Assembly (NCBI RefSeq): GCF_003852235.1
Contig: NZ_CP027732.1
Location: 3,968,001-4,032,000, forward strand
DNA length: 64,000 nucleotides
Direction of reading: 5' to 3'
DNA from: Pseudomonas sp. R4-35-07
GTDB lineage: Bacteria > Pseudomonadota > Gammaproteobacteria > Pseudomonadales > Pseudomonadaceae
Part shown: positions 56,707-64,000 of the stretch, one piece after another
How the letters are laid out: each line of letters opens with the position of its first letter
Numbering within the stretch: the stretch's first letter is position 1
Program-made: the position numbers and the translations under genes
The notes under the pieces: model-generated
The model's input: only the letters and a program-made list of their open reading frames with translations
The model's database searches: none
What the model was told of the DNA's origin: nothing

Positions 56707-57585
56707 GGGCGACCCCAGCGGCAGGTGCACGCGCAGGGCCTTGGGCAAGGCCTCGAAATGCAGATCATCGCCTTCCAGCGGCTCGCCATCGAGGTTGATG
56801 TACAAGCCCTGCGCCACCTTGATATTGACCCACGGCAGGCGTGCCCGCACGAACATGGTGTCCAGGCCCCAGCCATTGCTCATCAATTCGCGCAAGGTGC
56901 CGACCACCTCCTGGGGCGCCGGCAGGATGCTGATGTCCAGCAGGCCATCATCGGCCAGCGCACCCGGGCACAGCACATGCCCGCCCCCGGCCTGGCGCCC
57001 GTTGCCGATCCCGAGTGCGAGCAGCTCGCCTTTCCAATGGAAATCCGGGCCTTCCAGCTCACCGTAGGCAGCCTTCAATTCACTGAAGCGTGACAGACCG
57101 GTGAACAGGTAGGCGGCACCGCCGAGGATTTTCTTCAGGTCTTCGGAGGTGTTGGCGGTGACCTGGCTGCCGAAACCGCCGGTGGCCATGTTCAAGAATA
57201 TCTGCCCGCCGACCTGGCCCAGGTCAATCGCTCTCGGTTCAACATCCAGCAACGCCAGGGCGCCAGCCGGCTCCAACGGCACGCCGGCGGCCTTGGCGAA
57301 GTCATTGGCTGTGCCCAGCGGCATCAGCACCAGGCTGGCATCGGTATTGGCGTGAGCCATGGCTTCGGCCACATCGCGCAGAGTGCCATCGCCACCGCCG
57401 GCGATGATGTGGGTGTAACCGTCGGCCAGGGCTTCATTGACCAGGCGCTGGGCATCGCCACCTTCCCAGGTCACCCGCACTGCCAGCTCCCAACCCTGCT
57501 CACGCCGGGCCAGCACGGCCGCGCGCACGTCCTCGTTGAGGGCTTGTTTGCCGTGGAGGATCAACAGGGCTCTGGCGGTGGTCAT
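56665..57585 (-). CDS. yegS: YegS-type lipid kinase (diacylglycerol kinase catalytic family)
   Basis: A 306-residue soluble lipid kinase, probably phosphorylating phosphatidylglycerol or diacylglycerol. The nucleotide-binding motif GGGDGTLRDVAEAM is at residues ~63-76, with LGTANDFAKAAGVP (~93) and the C-terminal GNGRQAGGGHVLCPGALADDG. ATG has GGAGAG upstream. The last 42 bp are shared, on the other strand, with the LuxR regulator gene. Confidence 0.92.
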   Translation of the reverse strand: MTTARALLILHGKQALNEDVRAAVLARREQGWELAVRVTWEGGDAQRLVNEALADGYTHIIAGGGDGTLRDVAEAMAHANTDASLVLMPLGTANDFAKAAGVPLEPAGALALLDVEPRAIDLGQVGGQIFLNMATGGFGSQVTANTSEDLKKILGGAAYLFTGLSRFSELKAAYGELEGPDFHWKGELLALGIGNGRQAGGGHVLCPGALADDGLLDISILPAPQEVVGTLRELMSNGWGLDTMFVRARLPWVNIKVAQGLYINLDGEPLEGDDLHFEALPKALRVHLPLGSPLVVQADDLLAHSE

Positions 57586-57688
57586 TTGGGGAACTCTCCT
57601 GGGTCAAAGTGCTTGCAGGATGTTGACCCTTGGGGATGAGGAAAAGTCTGTGGCAGGAGAAATTTGGCTGATGGATGGAGATCAACAT

Positions 57689-57760
57689 GTGGGAGGGGGC
57701 TTGCTCCCGATAGCGGTGTGTCAGCTAAAGATTAAGCTGACTGATACACCGCCATCGGGG
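57689..57760. repeat. Truncated REPIN
   Basis: Left REP complete (TGTGGGAGGGGGCTTGC); the right arm stops after CGCCATCGGGG and runs into unrelated sequence CATGGTATC. Probably cut by insertion of the following repeat. Confidence 0.8.
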
Positions 57761-57788
57761 CATGGTATCTACACAACTTTGTAGCAGC

Positions 57789-58072
57789 AGCCTACGCTAA
57801 CCACGATGCGAAGCGAGCCGCTCTTGATCTTGCTCTTGATCTTAGGCGCCCCGTTAAACCACGCTGGCCGGAATTCGACAGTGATTTGGGGGGTAAACCG
57901 GCAGGGATGCCGGTTTAGCCGCCCCGCGCCATGGATGGCGCGTGGCGGCGGCCCCCCAAATCAATGTCGGATTACGGGCACACCGAGCCTAGGCGAGGTG
58001 CCGAGTGGTGGGGCGAGGACTTTTTGGTTACTTTTGGGTCCTTCCAAAAGTGACACGCTGTAAAAGCGGAAC
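57789..58072. repeat. Large intergenic repeat with nested hairpins
   Basis: No gene found here. The stretch contains the iterated CTTGATCTTG/CTCTTGATCTTA, an inverted repeat TAAACCGGC-agggat-GCCGGTTTA (57894-57917), and the right end TTTTTGGTTACTTTTGGG followed by CCAAAAGTGAC. I recognise the ends as sequence that recurs between genes in the P. fluorescens group. No transposase is encoded, so it is non-autonomous. Confidence 0.5.
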
Positions 58073-58142
58073 CGCCAGCCGCCGTTACCATAGGAACGGA
58101 TATGTACTCGTTCTGATCCAACATCCTGGTCGGCTGTCAGGC

Positions 58143-58171
58143 CGCCATCTGGGGCAAGCCCCCTCCCACAT
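58143..58171. repeat. Solitary half REP
   Basis: Right-hand REP only: CGCCATCTGGGGCAAGCCCC followed by CTCCCACA. It may be the displaced right half of the REPIN broken at 57760. Confidence 0.75.
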
Positions 58172-58260
58172 TTGAAACGCGGGGAGTCAGTTAGAGAGGC
58201 TTCGGCTCCCGAGCCGTCACAGGTTCAGGGCCATACCAAAGTTATGTGGATACCCAAGGC

Positions 58261-58286
58261 CATCGGGAGCAAGCCCCCTCCCACAT
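58261..58286. repeat. Solitary half REP before the DUF2802 gene 3' end
   Basis: Right-hand REP, ATCGGGAGCAAGCCCCCTCC then CACA, without a left partner. It lies 16 bp beyond the end of the chemotaxis operon. Confidence 0.75.
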
Positions 58287-58301
58287 TGCGCCCGGCGCTG
58301 A

Positions 58302-58694
58302 TCAGCTTTTGTGCAACTTGCTCATCAACTGCGCCTCGGCCTGGGTCAACCCGCACGACTGGGTCAGCTCATCCACCGTCGCGCCCATGCCCACCAGCTT
58401 GGCCGCCTGGGCGAACGACAGGTTCGCGGGATCACGCTGCTCCAACTGCACCAACTTGTCCGGCAACGGCCCGAGAATCGCGCGCAGTTCATGCACTTCA
58501 TCCCCAACCCGCACCGCACTCTGCTGGAAATGATCGACACGCTTGACCAGCTCCAGAATGCGCCGGTCACGCACCGCATCGCGCTCGGCCTGTTGCAAGG
58601 CCAACTCCCGTTGCTGGCGCACATAGCGCAGCACAAACGCCAAAGTCCCGGCCCACAACAGGGCCAGGACGATCACCGCCGCCTCAAGAAACAA
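58302..58694 (-). CDS. DUF2802-family protein of the chemotaxis operon
   Basis: A 130-residue protein with an N-terminal membrane helix (EAAVIVLALLWAGTLAFVL), a coiled-coil-like middle (QQRELALQQAERDAVRDRRI) and the C-terminal DUF2802 motif (FAQAAKLVGMGATVDELTQSCGLTQAEAQLM), which resembles a small helix-turn-helix. Start is TTG directly after the cheW stop (TGATTG), so it depends on coupling. It is the last gene of the flagellar/chemotaxis operon in many Pseudomonas. Function not known. Confidence 0.85.
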   Translation of the reverse strand: MFLEAAVIVLALLWAGTLAFVLRYVRQQRELALQQAERDAVRDRRILELVKRVDHFQQSAVRVGDEVHELRAILGPLPDKLVQLEQRDPANLSFAQAAKLVGMGATVDELTQSCGLTQAEAQLMSKLHKS

Positions 58695-59177
58695 TCAAAT
58701 GCTCTCCAGGTCCGACCACTCTTCTTCGCTCATCATTTTGTCCAGCTCAACCAGAATCAACAGCTCGTTGTTCTTGTTGCAGACGCCCTGGATAAACTTG
58801 GCGGATTCTTCGTTGCCCACGTTCGGCGCGGTTTCCACTTCCGATTGGCGCAGGTAGACCACTTCGGCCACGCTGTCGACCATGATCCCGACCACTTGCT
58901 TGTCGGCTTCGATGATGACGATGCGCGTGTTGTCGTTGACATCGGTCGGCGCCAGGCCGAAGCGCTGGCGCGTGTCGATCACCGTCACCACGTTGCCGCG
59001 CAGGTTGATGATGCCCAGCACATAGCTCGGCGCACCCGGTACCGGGGCGATCTCGGTGTAGCGCAGCACTTCCTGCACGCGCATCACGTTAATGCCGTAG
59101 GACTCGTTGTCCAGTTTGAAGGTCACCCATTGCAGGATCGGATCATCCAAACCTTGTGCGGACGCTGACTTGTTCAT
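58695..59177 (-). CDS. cheW: Chemotaxis adaptor CheW
   Basis: A 160-residue CheW linking receptors to CheA. Both SH3-like subdomains are visible: LQWVTFKLDNESYGINVMRVQEVLRY and GIINLRGNVVTVIDTRQRFGL. ATG at 59177 is chosen for the family N-terminus; the upstream frame to 59240 is non-coding in character. It follows the ParP-like gene by 79 bp. Confidence 0.95.
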   Translation of the reverse strand: MNKSASAQGLDDPILQWVTFKLDNESYGINVMRVQEVLRYTEIAPVPGAPSYVLGIINLRGNVVTVIDTRQRFGLAPTDVNDNTRIVIIEADKQVVGIMVDSVAEVVYLRQSEVETAPNVGNEESAKFIQGVCNKNNELLILVELDKMMSEEEWSDLESI

Positions 59178-59256
59178 GCTTCTGACCCCTTCAAATGCCG
59201 CTATCGACGGCGTGTGTGCTAATGGGCCGCGCAACCGCACGACCTTTATTGTTCAA

Positions 59257-60048
59257 TCAACTGCGTTTGTTCTGCGCCATTTCCTTGACCGCGCCACTGG
59301 CGATCAACTCGGCCAGTTCGGCGACGTCGAGCAACGCGCACATGTGTTCGATCACGGTGCCCGCCAGCCACGGCCGTTGGCCACGGTGGCTGCGCCATTT
59401 GATTTCGTTCGGGTCCAGGCGCAACGAGCGGCTGACTTGATGCACCGCCAGCCCCCACTCGTAGCCCTGCACGGAGATCACATACTGCAGGCCCTGGCGG
59501 AAGTCATCGCGGTAGCGGTCGGGCATCACCCAGCGCGCGGTGTCCAGCACCTTGAGATTGCCGGCCTGGCTGGGCAGGATGCCGAGGAACCACTCCGGTT
59601 GCCCGAACAACGGCGTCAGCTCCTGGCCTTCCAGGGAATAGATCGAGCCCAGGCACACCAGCGGCACCGCCAGGGTCAACCCGGCGACGTCGAACAGCAG
59701 GCATTCGAACGGCTCGGCGGCCCACGACGGGCGACCATCGCCGGTCACCGGCGGCGGCGTGATGCTCGGCGGCAGGTGCACTTCCACGATCGGCTCGACC
59801 ACTACCGGCGCCACCACGTCAGGCGTGATTGGCACCACCAGCGGCGTCGCTTCGACGTGCGCATCGCGGGCTTGCTCTTCAAGCACCGCCAACTGGAACT
59901 CATCCAGCGCAGCGTCAGGCTCGACGGCCGGCTCCAGCACCAGGATCGGTTCCGGCAGCTCCTCGGCGGTCGCCTCCTGCAGCAAGGCATCCAGGTAGGA
60001 TTCCAGCGCCAGTTGCGGCCGGGTCTTGAAGTCGAGGGGACGGTTCAT
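59257..60048 (-). CDS. parP: CheW-domain protein ParP
   Basis: A 263-residue protein. The N-terminal ~110 residues are acidic and Pro/Val-rich, probably disordered. The C-terminal CheW-like domain (~115-263) contains ECLLFDVAGLTLAVPLVCLG and YVISVQGYEWGLAV. In Vibrio, ParP binds ParC and CheA and holds the chemotaxis array at the pole. Position between the ParA-like gene and cheW, with a TGATG overlap to the former, matches that system. Confidence 0.87.
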   Translation of the reverse strand: MNRPLDFKTRPQLALESYLDALLQEATAEELPEPILVLEPAVEPDAALDEFQLAVLEEQARDAHVEATPLVVPITPDVVAPVVVEPIVEVHLPPSITPPPVTGDGRPSWAAEPFECLLFDVAGLTLAVPLVCLGSIYSLEGQELTPLFGQPEWFLGILPSQAGNLKVLDTARWVMPDRYRDDFRQGLQYVISVQGYEWGLAVHQVSRSLRLDPNEIKWRSHRGQRPWLAGTVIEHMCALLDVAELAELIASGAVKEMAQNKRS

Positions 60049-60836
60049 CAGGCCACCTGCGCCACAAGCTGCTGGGACAGCAGGTGCTTGAGCAACGCCC
60101 GATAGGCCAGCACGCCACGGCTCTTGCCGTCGAATTGCGATGGCGTGAGCCCGGCGCGGCTGGCGTCACGCAGGCGCGTGTCTACCGGGATGTAGCCGTT
60201 CCAGATGGTGTCCGGATAGGCATCACGCAGTACGCGCAGGGTGCCAAGGGAGGCCTGGGTACGCCGGTCGAACAAGGTCGGCACGATGCTGTACGGCAAG
60301 GCCTGCTTGCGCGAACGGTTGATCATCGCCAGGGTGCTGACCATGCGTTCCAAGCCTTTGACGGCCAGGTGTTCGGTCTGTACCGGGATCACCAACTGCT
60401 GGCTGGCCGCCAAGGCGTTGACCATCAGCACGCCGAGCAAGGGCGGGCTGTCGATGATCGCGTAGTCGAAGTCCTGCCACAGTTGCGCCAGGGTCTTGGC
60501 GATCACCAGGCCCAGGCCGCTCTGGCCCGGCGACTGGCGCTCAAGGGTGGCCAGGGCGGTGCTGGACGGCAACAGCGAAATACTGTCGTTGCTGGTGGGC
60601 AGCAGCAGTTGCCCAGGCAAGTCGCCGGGCACGCTGCCCTTGTGCAGGAACAGGTCGTAGCAACTGTGTTCCAGCGCATCCGGGTCGTAGCCGAAATAGC
60701 TGGTCATGGAGCCGTGGGGGTCCAGGTCGACCACGACCACGCGCTTGCCCGCCTCGGCCAGCAAGCCGGCTAACGCGATGGACGTGGTGGTCTTGCCGAC
60801 TCCACCCTTTTGATTGGCAACTGCCCAGACTCTCAT
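60048..60836 (-). CDS. parC: ParA-like ATPase ParC (polar chemotaxis positioning)
   Basis: A 262-residue ParA/MinD-family ATPase with deviant Walker A ANQKGGVGKTTTSIAL (residues ~7-22), the A' segment VVVVDLDPHGSMTSYFG and Walker B DFDYAIIDSPPLLG. In polar-flagellated gamma-proteobacteria this operon-encoded ParA places chemosensory arrays at the pole and is not the chromosome-partition ParA. ATG at 60836 has GGAGGAA 8 nt upstream. Confidence 0.92.
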   Translation of the reverse strand: MRVWAVANQKGGVGKTTTSIALAGLLAEAGKRVVVVDLDPHGSMTSYFGYDPDALEHSCYDLFLHKGSVPGDLPGQLLLPTSNDSISLLPSSTALATLERQSPGQSGLGLVIAKTLAQLWQDFDYAIIDSPPLLGVLMVNALAASQQLVIPVQTEHLAVKGLERMVSTLAMINRSRKQALPYSIVPTLFDRRTQASLGTLRVLRDAYPDTIWNGYIPVDTRLRDASRAGLTPSQFDGKSRGVLAYRALLKHLLSQQLVAQVA

Positions 60837-60886
60837 TCGGTTGATTCCTCCCGGTGGGCACACGCGCGACCGAGACATTGCATAGG

Positions 60887-61774
60887 TTAGTGAGCCGGTG
60901 ACGGAGAATTGACGGAGCTGGCCCGCACCAGCGGCTTTGCAGGGGCCGGTGCAGTTTGTGTGCCAGCGCGCCTCAACGCCGCATCCGGTGTTGCATTCGC
61001 CGTGCCGGTGCCGGTCAGGCTGCGGCGTACATCCAGGTTGCGCGACACCACCAGCACCACCCGCCGATTGCGCGCACGGCCTTCGAGCGTGGCGTTGTTG
61101 GCCACCGGCTGGAACTCGCCGTAGCCCACCGACGCCAGGCGCTGGGGGTTCACGCCCTGCATCGCGAGCATGCGCACGATGCTTGCCGCCCGGGCCGAAG
61201 ACAGTTCCCAGTTGGTCGGGTACTGCGCCGTACTGATCGGCAGGTTGTCGGTAAAGCCTTCAACGTGAATCGGGTTTTCAAACGGCTTGAGGATCGCTGC
61301 CACCTTGTCGATGATGGTGAAAGCCTGGTCGCTCGGCAGTGCATCGGCGCTGGCGAACAACAGGCTGGAGTTCAGCTCGATCTCCACCCACAGTTCATTG
61401 CCGCGCACGGTCATCTGGTTGGAGCTGATCAGGTCGCCAAATGCGGCGCTGATATCGTCGGCAATGCTCTTGAGCGGGTCGCTGGTGCCGCCGACACCGG
61501 CGGCGGTCTCATCGCTGTCGTTGACCAACGGCTTGGCCGGGGTCACCGTCTTGGGTCGTTCATCGCCAATAGGAATTGGCTTGAGCGCGCGATCGGAGTC
61601 GGAAAACACCCCGATCAACGCTTCGGAAATAACCTTGTACTTGCCTTCGTTCACCGACGAGATCGAGTACATCACCACGAAAAACGCAAACAGCAAGGTG
61701 ATGAAATCCGCGTAGGACACCAGCCAGCGTTCATGGTTGACGTGCTCTTCAGGCTCGCGACGGCGACGGCTCAC
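60887..61774 (-). CDS. motD: Flagellar stator protein MotD (MotB-like)
   Basis: A 295-residue MotB-family protein: short basic cytoplasmic start, one membrane helix with the proton-binding Asp (WLVSYADFITLLFAFFVVMYS), periplasmic linker, and C-terminal OmpA-like peptidoglycan-binding domain (IHVEGFTDNLPI, NWELSSARAASIVRML, GRARNRRVVLVV). Pairs with MotC as the second stator of Pseudomonas, used for swarming. GTG at 61774 is chosen as the start because GGAGG lies 6 nt upstream; TTG at 61789 lies across that site. Confidence 0.93.
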   Translation of the reverse strand: MSRRRREPEEHVNHERWLVSYADFITLLFAFFVVMYSISSVNEGKYKVISEALIGVFSDSDRALKPIPIGDERPKTVTPAKPLVNDSDETAAGVGGTSDPLKSIADDISAAFGDLISSNQMTVRGNELWVEIELNSSLLFASADALPSDQAFTIIDKVAAILKPFENPIHVEGFTDNLPISTAQYPTNWELSSARAASIVRMLAMQGVNPQRLASVGYGEFQPVANNATLEGRARNRRVVLVVSRNLDVRRSLTGTGTANATPDAALRRAGTQTAPAPAKPLVRASSVNSPSPAH

Positions 61775-61813
61775 TGACGACCTCCGCAAAACGAATCAAC
61801 TGGTTCATGTGCA

Positions 61814-62554
61814 TCAATCCATGAAGCCCTGGAGCTTCAATTCGATGGACCGCGGGTTCTCGCCCTCGGCGATCGACAGGATGCCTTCGAGCAGCATTTC
61901 GCGGTAACGGGACTGGCGCATGGCAATCGACTTGAGCTTGCTCGCCACCGGCAACAACACCAGGTTGGCGCTCGCCACACCGTAGATGGTGGCGACAAAC
62001 GCCACGGCAATGCCGCTGCCCAGTTGCGAAGGGTCAGCCAGGTTGCCCATCACGTGGATCAGGCCCATTACCGCACCGATGATGCCAATGGTCGGCGCGT
62101 AGCCGCCCATGCTTTCAAAGACTTTGGCCGCGTTGATGTCGCGGCTTTCCTGGGTGTAGAAATCCACCTCGAGGATGCTGCGGATCGCCTCCGGCTCGGC
62201 GCCATCGACCAGCAGTTGCAGGCCTTTGCGGGCGTAGCTGTCGGGCTCGGCATCGGCAACGCTTTCCAGGCCCAGCAGGCCTTCCTTGCGGGCAGTGAGG
62301 CTCCAGTTGACCACGCGGTCGATGCCGCCTGGCAAGTCGACCCGTGGCGGGAAAATGATCCATATCAGGATCTGCATGGCGCGCTTGAACGAGCTCACCG
62401 GCGCCTGCAACAACGCCGCGCCCACGGTGCCGCCGATCACGATCAGCGCCGCCGGGCCGTTGGCCAGGGCGCCGAGGTGGCCGCCTTCGAGGTAGTTGCC
62501 GCCGATAATGGCGACAAACGCCAGGGTGATGCCGATCAGGCTCAAGACATCCAT
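61814..62554 (-). CDS. motC: Flagellar stator protein MotC (MotA-like)
   Basis: A 246-residue MotA-family protein with four membrane helices ([77 protein letters not shown]) and the cytoplasmic loop rich in charged residues that contacts the rotor. ATG overlaps the cheB stop (TGATG). motD follows after 39 bp. Confidence 0.94.
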   Translation of the reverse strand: MDVLSLIGITLAFVAIIGGNYLEGGHLGALANGPAALIVIGGTVGAALLQAPVSSFKRAMQILIWIIFPPRVDLPGGIDRVVNWSLTARKEGLLGLESVADAEPDSYARKGLQLLVDGAEPEAIRSILEVDFYTQESRDINAAKVFESMGGYAPTIGIIGAVMGLIHVMGNLADPSQLGSGIAVAFVATIYGVASANLVLLPVASKLKSIAMRQSRYREMLLEGILSIAEGENPRSIELKLQGFMD

Positions 62555-63681
62555 CAGAGGCAGGCCTCCACCAGATGCTTGCCAATGTCGTCCAGGCTGT
62601 AGACCGCGTCGGCCAGGTCAGCCTTGACGATCGCCATGGGCATGCCGTAGATCACGCAACTGGCTTCGTCCTGGGCCCAGATTGAACTGCCGCCCTGCTT
62701 GAGCAGGCGCGCGCCCTCACGGCCATCGGCGCCCATGCCGGTGAGCACCACCGCCAGAACTTTGTCACCGTAGGACTTGGCCGCCGAACCGAAGGTGATA
62801 TCCACGCACGGCTTGTAGTTGAGGCGCTCGTCGCCCGGCAGGATTTTGATCGCGCCACGGCCATCCACCATCATCTGCTTGCCACCCGGGGCCAGCAGCG
62901 CCAGGCCAGGGCGCAGGATGTCGCCATCCTCGGCTTCCTTGACGCTGATGCGGCACAGCTTGTCCAGGCGCTCGGCAAAGGCCTTGGTGAACGCAGCGGG
63001 CATGTGCTGCACCAGCACGATCGGCGCCGGGAAGTTGGCCGGCAGTTGGGTCAATACACGCTGCAAGGCCACCGGCCCGCCGGTGGACGTACCGATCGCC
63101 ACCAGTTTGTAGGCCTTGCGCTTGGGCGCGGGCGAATGGGCGCTGGGTGCAGCCGCGCGGGTAGGCGCTGTCGGCACGGGCCGAGCGACGGGTGCGGGCG
63201 CCGGGCGGCTGAACGATGATGTCGGCGCGGCCACGGGTGCAGGCGCAGGTGTCGGCGCGGGCGCGCTGAACAGACTGCGGCGGTTACTGCGCGAAATGCT
63301 GTGCACCTTCTCGCACAGCATCTGCTTGACCTTATCGGGGTTACGCGAGATGTCTTCGAAATTCTTCGGCAGGAAATCCACCGCGCCGGCATCCAGCGCA
63401 TCCAGGGTGACCCGGGCGCCTTCATGTGTCAGCGAGGAGAACATCAACACCGGTGTGGGGCAGCGTTGCATGATGTGACGCACGGCCGTGATGCCATCCA
63501 TCATCGGCATTTCGTAGTCCATGGTGATCACGTCCGGCTTCAACGCAATGGCTTGATCGATCGCCTCTTTGCCGTTGGTGGCCGTGCCGACTACCTGGAT
63601 CGTTGGATCGGCGGAAAGAATCTCCGAGACGCGGCGGCGGAAGAAACCCGAATCGTCCACCACCAGGACCTTGACTACCAT
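62554..63681 (-). CDS. cheB: Chemotaxis methylesterase CheB
   Basis: Protein-glutamate methylesterase/deamidase acting on chemoreceptors. The 375-residue product has a receiver domain ([14 protein letters not shown], phospho-Asp in [13 protein letters not shown]), an unusually Pro/Ala-rich linker (residues ~142-195) and the catalytic domain with Ser in [12 protein letters not shown], His in VQHMPAAFT and Asp in [16 protein letters not shown] at 63681 has GGAG 8 nt upstream. Confidence 0.96.
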   Translation of the reverse strand: MVVKVLVVDDSGFFRRRVSEILSADPTIQVVGTATNGKEAIDQAIALKPDVITMDYEMPMMDGITAVRHIMQRCPTPVLMFSSLTHEGARVTLDALDAGAVDFLPKNFEDISRNPDKVKQMLCEKVHSISRSNRRSLFSAPAPTPAPAPVAAPTSSFSRPAPAPVARPVPTAPTRAAAPSAHSPAPKRKAYKLVAIGTSTGGPVALQRVLTQLPANFPAPIVLVQHMPAAFTKAFAERLDKLCRISVKEAEDGDILRPGLALLAPGGKQMMVDGRGAIKILPGDERLNYKPCVDITFGSAAKSYGDKVLAVVLTGMGADGREGARLLKQGGSSIWAQDEASCVIYGMPMAIVKADLADAVYSLDDIGKHLVEACL

Positions 63682-63729
63682 AAACACTCCGTTAGACGGG
63701 GCGGGCGCTACCGCCCTGCCCCGCCAGAA

Positions 63730-64000
63730 TCAAATACGCCGTGCGGCGTAACGCTTGAGCATGCTCGGAACATCGAGAATCAACGCGATGCGACCGTCAC
63801 CGGTGATGGTCGCGCCGGACATGCCGGGGGTCCCCTGCAGCATTTTGCCCAACGGCTTGATGACCACTTCTTCCTGGCCCACCAGTTGGTCGACCACAAA
63901 GCCGATGCGTTGGGTGCCCACCGACAGAATCACCACATGGCCTTCGCGCTGTTCTTCATGCTTGGCCGATGCCACCAGCCAGCGCTTGAGGTAGAACAGC
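63730..64000 (-). CDS. cheA: Chemotaxis histidine kinase CheA, C-terminal end (cut by window end)
   Basis: The last ~89 codons, forming the CheW-like P5 regulatory domain: REGHVVILSVGTQRIGFVVDQLVGQEEVVIKPLG and ATITGDGRIALILDVPSML. The frame stays open to base 64000, so the kinase and phosphotransfer domains lie beyond the window. The stop is 48 bp before the cheB start. Confidence 0.93.
   Translation of the reverse strand, partial: LFYLKRWLVASAKHEEQREGHVVILSVGTQRIGFVVDQLVGQEEVVIKPLGKMLQGTPGMSGATITGDGRIALILDVPSMLKRYAARRI

Overview
The window is chromosomal DNA of a fluorescent Pseudomonas, most likely of the P. fluorescens group. The signs are a pyoverdine locus (pvdH, an MbtH-like gene, pvdL, a pvdG-type thioesterase, pvdS), high-GC codon use in most genes, the polar-flagellum type chemotaxis operon with motCD, and many copies of the P. 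fluorescens type REP/REPIN hairpin. The assignment is by recognition of protein families, not by a search.

Layout. 1-5.3 kb: purine (urate/allantoin) catabolism on the + strand: allantoicase (cut by the window edge), ureidoglycolate lyase, membrane urate hydroxylase with a cytochrome c domain, an NCS2 permease and a Tsx-type outer-membrane channel. 5.4-7.5 kb (-): patatin phospholipase and an LpxL-type acyltransferase. 7.6-14.4 kb (+): minCDE, an RluA-type pseudouridine synthase, M18 aminopeptidase, a small membrane protein and a MscS-family channel. 14.6-17.3 kb (-): MbtH-like protein, pvdH, AmpDh3-type amidase. 17.4-22.9 kb: a two-component pair (-) divergent from dsbD, a TlpA-like gene and dsbG (+), resembling the dsbRS-dsb cluster of P. 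aeruginosa.

22.9-34.8 kb is the accessory heart of the window. Four large paralogous genes of unknown function (857-905 aa, here A, B, C, D), all on the - strand, lie between dsbG and the 3' end of pvdL. Each has the same palindrome about 95 bp upstream of its start. Between the genes lie decayed copies of the 3' end of dsbG and the 3' end of pvdL. This is the pattern expected if a dsbG-gene-pvdL segment was tandemly amplified with breakpoints inside the two flanking genes, which themselves stayed intact. B and D are almost identical except for the C-terminal ~150 residues. C carries a 557-bp central block nearly identical to B and D. These genes are the best candidate for an undescribed system.

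34.8-49.4 kb: pvdL (4298 aa, four-module synthetase) and pvdG (-), divergent from pvdS (+), with a Fur box overlapping the pvdS promoter and PvdS-type promoter motifs before pvdG, pvdH and the MbtH gene. 49.4-57.6 kb: mixed housekeeping and regulatory genes (solute-binding protein, TetR regulator, DEDD exonuclease, ppnP, MOSC protein, cheV, an uncharacterised helical protein, a NarL-type two-component pair, a YegS-type lipid kinase). 57.6-58.3 kb: a gene-free patch of decayed REP elements and a larger repeat. 58.3-64.0 kb (-): the distal part of the chemotaxis operon, cheA (cut) - cheB - motC - motD - parC - parP - cheW - DUF2802.

No rRNA, tRNA, CRISPR array, insertion sequence, integrase or prophage was seen.
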